Below are positions 61,683 through 64,000 of a stretch of DNA of 64,000 bases, piece by piece; within the stretch, counting starts at the first letter, position 1; each line of letters opens with the position of its first letter. The DNA is taken from assembly GCF_049347105.1 (NCBI RefSeq), contig NZ_CP186334.1:1116001-1180000 (forward strand), given 5' to 3'. Position numbers and translations under genes: made by a program. The notes under the pieces are model-generated. The model had not been told where the DNA came from and ran no database searches. It worked only from the letters and a program-made list of their open reading frames with translations. This stretch comes from Gaoshiqia hydrogeniformans. Lineage in GTDB: Bacteria > Bacteroidota > Bacteroidia > Bacteroidales > Prolixibacteraceae.

Positions 61683-61699
61683 TAACTTTGTCAAAGTTA
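61683..61699. promoter_or_regulatory. Palindromic, two-way -7 element before rlmH
   Basis: TAACTTTG (61683-61690), T, CAAAGTTA (61692-61699) is a perfect palindrome in which each arm matches TAnnTTTG, one on each strand. The plus arm fits rlmH (ATG at 61725, predicted leader about 27 bases). The minus arm points to the DUF4783 gene as it was before the IS insertion. It could also be a repressor site. Confidence 0.45.
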
Positions 61700-61724
61700 A
61701 CAAATTTCACGAGAGAAATTCCCT

Positions 61725-62198
61725 ATGAAAATACGGCTGATAGTCATCGGAAAAACGGATAAGAGCTTTTTGCAGGAAGGGATTGAGCTGTTTCATAAGC
61801 GAATACCACATTACCTCCCGTTTGAATACCAGGTAATTCCTGAGCTGAAAAACACCCGAAAACTCTCGGAAGATCAACAAAAAGAAAAAGAAGGCGAGCT
61901 GCTTTTAACCCGGCTGAACCCGGGTGATGAACTGATTTTGCTGGATGAACGGGGCGACGAGTTCAAATCGACAGATTTTGCACGGTTTTTGGAGAAACGA
62001 ATGCTTGGAGGGACAAAAAATTTAGTTTTTGCCATTGGTGGCCCGTATGGATTCCCGGAAACGGTTTACCAGGCCGCCGCCGGAAAAATCAGTTTATCAA
62101 AGATGACCTTCTCCCATCAACTGGTTCGGTTAATCTTCAGCGAACAGCTTTACCGGGCATTAACCATCCTGAAGGGTGAACCATATCATCACGAATAA
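61725..62198 (+). CDS. rlmH: 23S rRNA (pseudouridine1915-N3)-methyltransferase
   Basis: A 157-residue SPOUT methyltransferase that methylates pseudouridine 1915 in helix 69. L-I-L-L-D-E-R-G-D-E, V-F-A-I-G-G-P-Y-G-F and the C-terminal Q-L-V-R-L-I-F-S-E-Q-L-Y-R-A with the ending Y-H-H-E are the family's signatures; the knot binds S-adenosylmethionine. Length is normal. The downstream sensor gene starts 23 bases after its stop. Confidence 0.95.
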   Translation: MKIRLIVIGKTDKSFLQEGIELFHKRIPHYLPFEYQVIPELKNTRKLSEDQQKEKEGELLLTRLNPGDELILLDERGDEFKSTDFARFLEKRMLGGTKNLVFAIGGPYGFPETVYQAAAGKISLSKMTFSHQLVRLIFSEQLYRALTILKGEPYHHE

Positions 62199-62221
62199 GG
62201 GCTAAAACAATCAGAAATACG

Positions 62222-64000
62222 ATGGAGATCCTGAAAAAATACCTGTTGCTCATGATTTCGGCCGGTTTGTTTATCCTGGGGTTTATCGCCGAAAACCGGT
62301 TCATGAACCGGGACCAGGAAAAACTTGTTGCCCGCCGGTTCCAGGAAGTATTACACAAACAGCAGGAATTGCTCGACCGCAAGCTGGATGAAATAATTGA
62401 AAAAATGGAGTCGGATGAGTTTGACGGATATTTTCAGTCGAATTTCAATGACCTGCTGCCCCTTTTTCGGGAAAATGGCCTGGGCTTTCTGATTACCGAC
62501 AACCAGAACCTGCTGTACTGGTCGAATAATCAGTTTTCCTTTGCCGGACGGTTTATGCGTCAGTTCCGCGAAGAGCAGATCCAGTTCCTTCCCAACGGAG
62601 TTTTCCTGAGCGCAACAAAAACTACGGGGCCTTATTCCGTCATCGGGCTCATTCACCTGAAAGATCATTATTCGATTCAGAACAAGTACATCGAAAATAA
62701 ATTCAATGTCGTTTTCAATACGCCCGATTCTTACTTTATCCAGCTCAAACGAAGCACGAATGCGTATCCTATTTTTGATTTGAACGGCGATTATTTGTTA
62801 TCGCTGGCGCCCTACGGCAACGTACAGTGCGAACCGTCGAAGCTATACCTGCCTGCTGGTATATTTTTGCTGGCTTTGCTGGTGCTGTTTTTCTTTTCCC
62901 GTCAACTGTTTAAACGGTTCAGCCACGAGCATTTTATCCTGCGGGTGTTTATTTTAGGCCTGTCGCTGTTTGGCTTTTACTGGTTTCATTTGCTGTTTCG
63001 CATCCCGGCGGTGTGCTATGCGTTTGAACTGTTCAGCCCGTCGTTGTATGCCTACTCGCTCTGGTTGCCATCCATCGGCGACCTGTTGCTGCTCGCTGTT
63101 CTCATTTTTTTCTGGAGCTACAATTTTTCCAAAGACTTTGTTTTTTCGAAGAAACGAAAAAACTACGAACTAATGATTGGATTTGGTTTCACCGCGCTTT
63201 TTTACGTCTTCATCAACTTCCTGATCAGAAACCTGATACTCAACAGCAGTTTTTCATTTCAACTAAACCGGATCGACAACATTAACCCTTACAGTTTGGT
63301 TGGTTACAGCATTATTGCCTTGCTGTTTTTCTCGGCTTTCATCATCAACATCAAACTGGTTGAGGCCAGCGGGATACACCTGAACCGGAAAAAGTTTCTT
63401 TGGGTAAGCGGCATCCTGACCTTGCTGTTCCTAATGCTCTCGGCCACGTTTAAATCGGCGGTTATTTATATCATTTGCCTGTTCCTGATCACCAGTTTCT
63501 CGGTATTTGTTTTTCAAAACACCCAGTTAAAGCGGGTTTCTTTATCGTTCCTGATCTATTTTGTATCGCTGTTTACCTTCTTTTCGCTGGTTATTATTCA
63601 AAGTCACAACAACGAGCGAAGACGACAGATCCAGCGTTTGCAAGCGATTACCCTGTACTCCGAGCATGACCCGGCTGCCGAAATATTCCTGACCGAGATG
63701 CAACAACAAATGAATGTTGATTCTACGGTTGTACCTTACTTACTATCATCTTCTTATGAAAACCTGGAAGACTATTTTGAACAGCACTATTTTAACGGGT
63801 ATTTCAGAAAATACGACAGCCAGATAACCATTTGCGACGGCTCGGACAGTTTGCTGATCCAGCCGGAAAACCGGATGGTGCCCTGCTTCCCCTTCTTCGA
63901 TAAAATGATTGAAGAGTTGGGAACCCCCATTCCCGGAACCAAATTCTATTACATGAATAACATGGACGGGCGTATTTCCTATTTCGGAAAAATCTTCTAC
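62222..64000 (+). CDS. Large multi-pass membrane sensor protein, probable histidine kinase, partial
   Basis: The frame is open from the ATG at 62222 to the window edge (593 codons), so the C-terminal part is missing. The first membrane helix is at about 7-24, followed by about 190 residues facing the periplasm (with Y-W-S-N-N-Q-F-S-F and Y-S-V-I-G-L-I-H-L). Six to eight further hydrophobic helices lie between about 218 and 465. After them comes a second soluble stretch (E-R-R-R-Q-I-Q-R-L-Q-A-I-T-L-Y, then E-N-L-E-D-Y-F-E-Q-H-Y-F-N-G-Y). This topology is like the very large Bacteroidales sensor kinases, whose kinase domain would lie beyond the edge; that is inference. Confidence 0.7.
   Translation, partial: MEILKKYLLLMISAGLFILGFIAENRFMNRDQEKLVARRFQEVLHKQQELLDRKLDEIIEKMESDEFDGYFQSNFNDLLPLFRENGLGFLITDNQNLLYWSNNQFSFAGRFMRQFREEQIQFLPNGVFLSATKTTGPYSVIGLIHLKDHYSIQNKYIENKFNVVFNTPDSYFIQLKRSTNAYPIFDLNGDYLLSLAPYGNVQCEPSKLYLPAGIFLLALLVLFFFSRQLFKRFSHEHFILRVFILGLSLFGFYWFHLLFRIPAVCYAFELFSPSLYAYSLWLPSIGDLLLLAVLIFFWSYNFSKDFVFSKKRKNYELMIGFGFTALFYVFINFLIRNLILNSSFSFQLNRIDNINPYSLVGYSIIALLFFSAFIINIKLVEASGIHLNRKKFLWVSGILTLLFLMLSATFKSAVIYIICLFLITSFSVFVFQNTQLKRVSLSFLIYFVSLFTFFSLVIIQSHNNERRRQIQRLQAITLYSEHDPAAEIFLTEMQQQMNVDSTVVPYLLSSSYENLEDYFEQHYFNGYFRKYDSQITICDGSDSLLIQPENRMVPCFPFFDKMIEELGTPIPGTKFYYMNNMDGRISYFGKIFY

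Noticed and set aside
1..64000. CRISPR arrays, tRNA and rRNA genes, prophage, integron
   Set aside because: No regularly spaced repeats, no cloverleaf-like segment with a CCA end, no rRNA-like tract and no phage structural or integrase genes were seen. Reading by eye can miss a tRNA.

Overview
The window reads as a stretch of chromosome from a Bacteroidota bacterium, probably of the Bacteroidales/Marinilabiliales side. The evidence is the Bacteroidota-specific families present (DUF5687 ABC permease, DUF4783, a lamin-tail protein with a gliding-motility-type C-terminus), the purM-prfA-pyrF gene order, the near absence of Shine-Dalgarno sequences, and many gene-proximal boxes matching the Bacteroidota sigma -7 element TAnnTTTG. 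No rRNA, tRNA, CRISPR array or prophage was seen. The only mobile element found is one intact IS5-family copy.

Layout. 1-6.6 kb: a START-like protein (cut by the window edge), a VTT/DedA membrane protein, then pyrF-prfA-purM and ykgJ-like/ilvA, all on the minus strand. 6.7-12.9 kb: a minus-strand accessory and stress block with an ECF42-type sigma factor, its YCII/DGPF partner, an AhpD-like protein, an MFS transporter coupled to an arylamine N-acetyltransferase, an FMN reductase and a GAF-LuxR regulator. 13-16.2 kb: a menaquinone operon (thioesterase, menF, menD) that runs into the GAF-LuxR gene. 16.3-20 kb: a Tat-exported alpha-galactosidase-like enzyme and a secreted serine peptidase. 20-23.7 kb: a DUF4395 protein, holB, pgk and a C_GCAxxG_C_C protein. 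23.8-30.4 kb: a complete tetR-tolC-MFP-RND efflux operon with a likely operator inside the tetR promoter. 30.6-43.1 kb: ispD, a DUF2461 protein, asd, an LTD protein, an ABC exporter pair, a TonB-family protein, a twin-ABC ATPase, a DapF homologue with both catalytic cysteines replaced by serine, a LysA-type decarboxylase and ppa. 43.2-54.4 kb: a Tat-exported aldo/keto reductase, pbpC coupled to a giant alpha-2-macroglobulin lipoprotein, and comM. 54.5-64 kb: a potassium-channel-like protein with a zinc ribbon, a small membrane protein, mutL and two rhomboid proteases in one operon, a BrkB family protein, a DUF4783 protein with an IS5-family element inserted 5 bp before its start codon, rlmH, and the membrane-sensor half of a large protein that runs off the window.

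Most of the window is housekeeping. The parts worth a second look are the serine/serine DapF homologue beside a decarboxylase gene, the IS insertion that may couple transposase translation to a secreted protein, a palindromic double -7 element between the pre-insertion divergent genes, the tetR operator/promoter overlap, a cysteine-bearing GAF regulator tied to menaquinone synthesis, and a MutL whose endonuclease motifs are eroded. I did not find a convincing wholly new multi-gene system.
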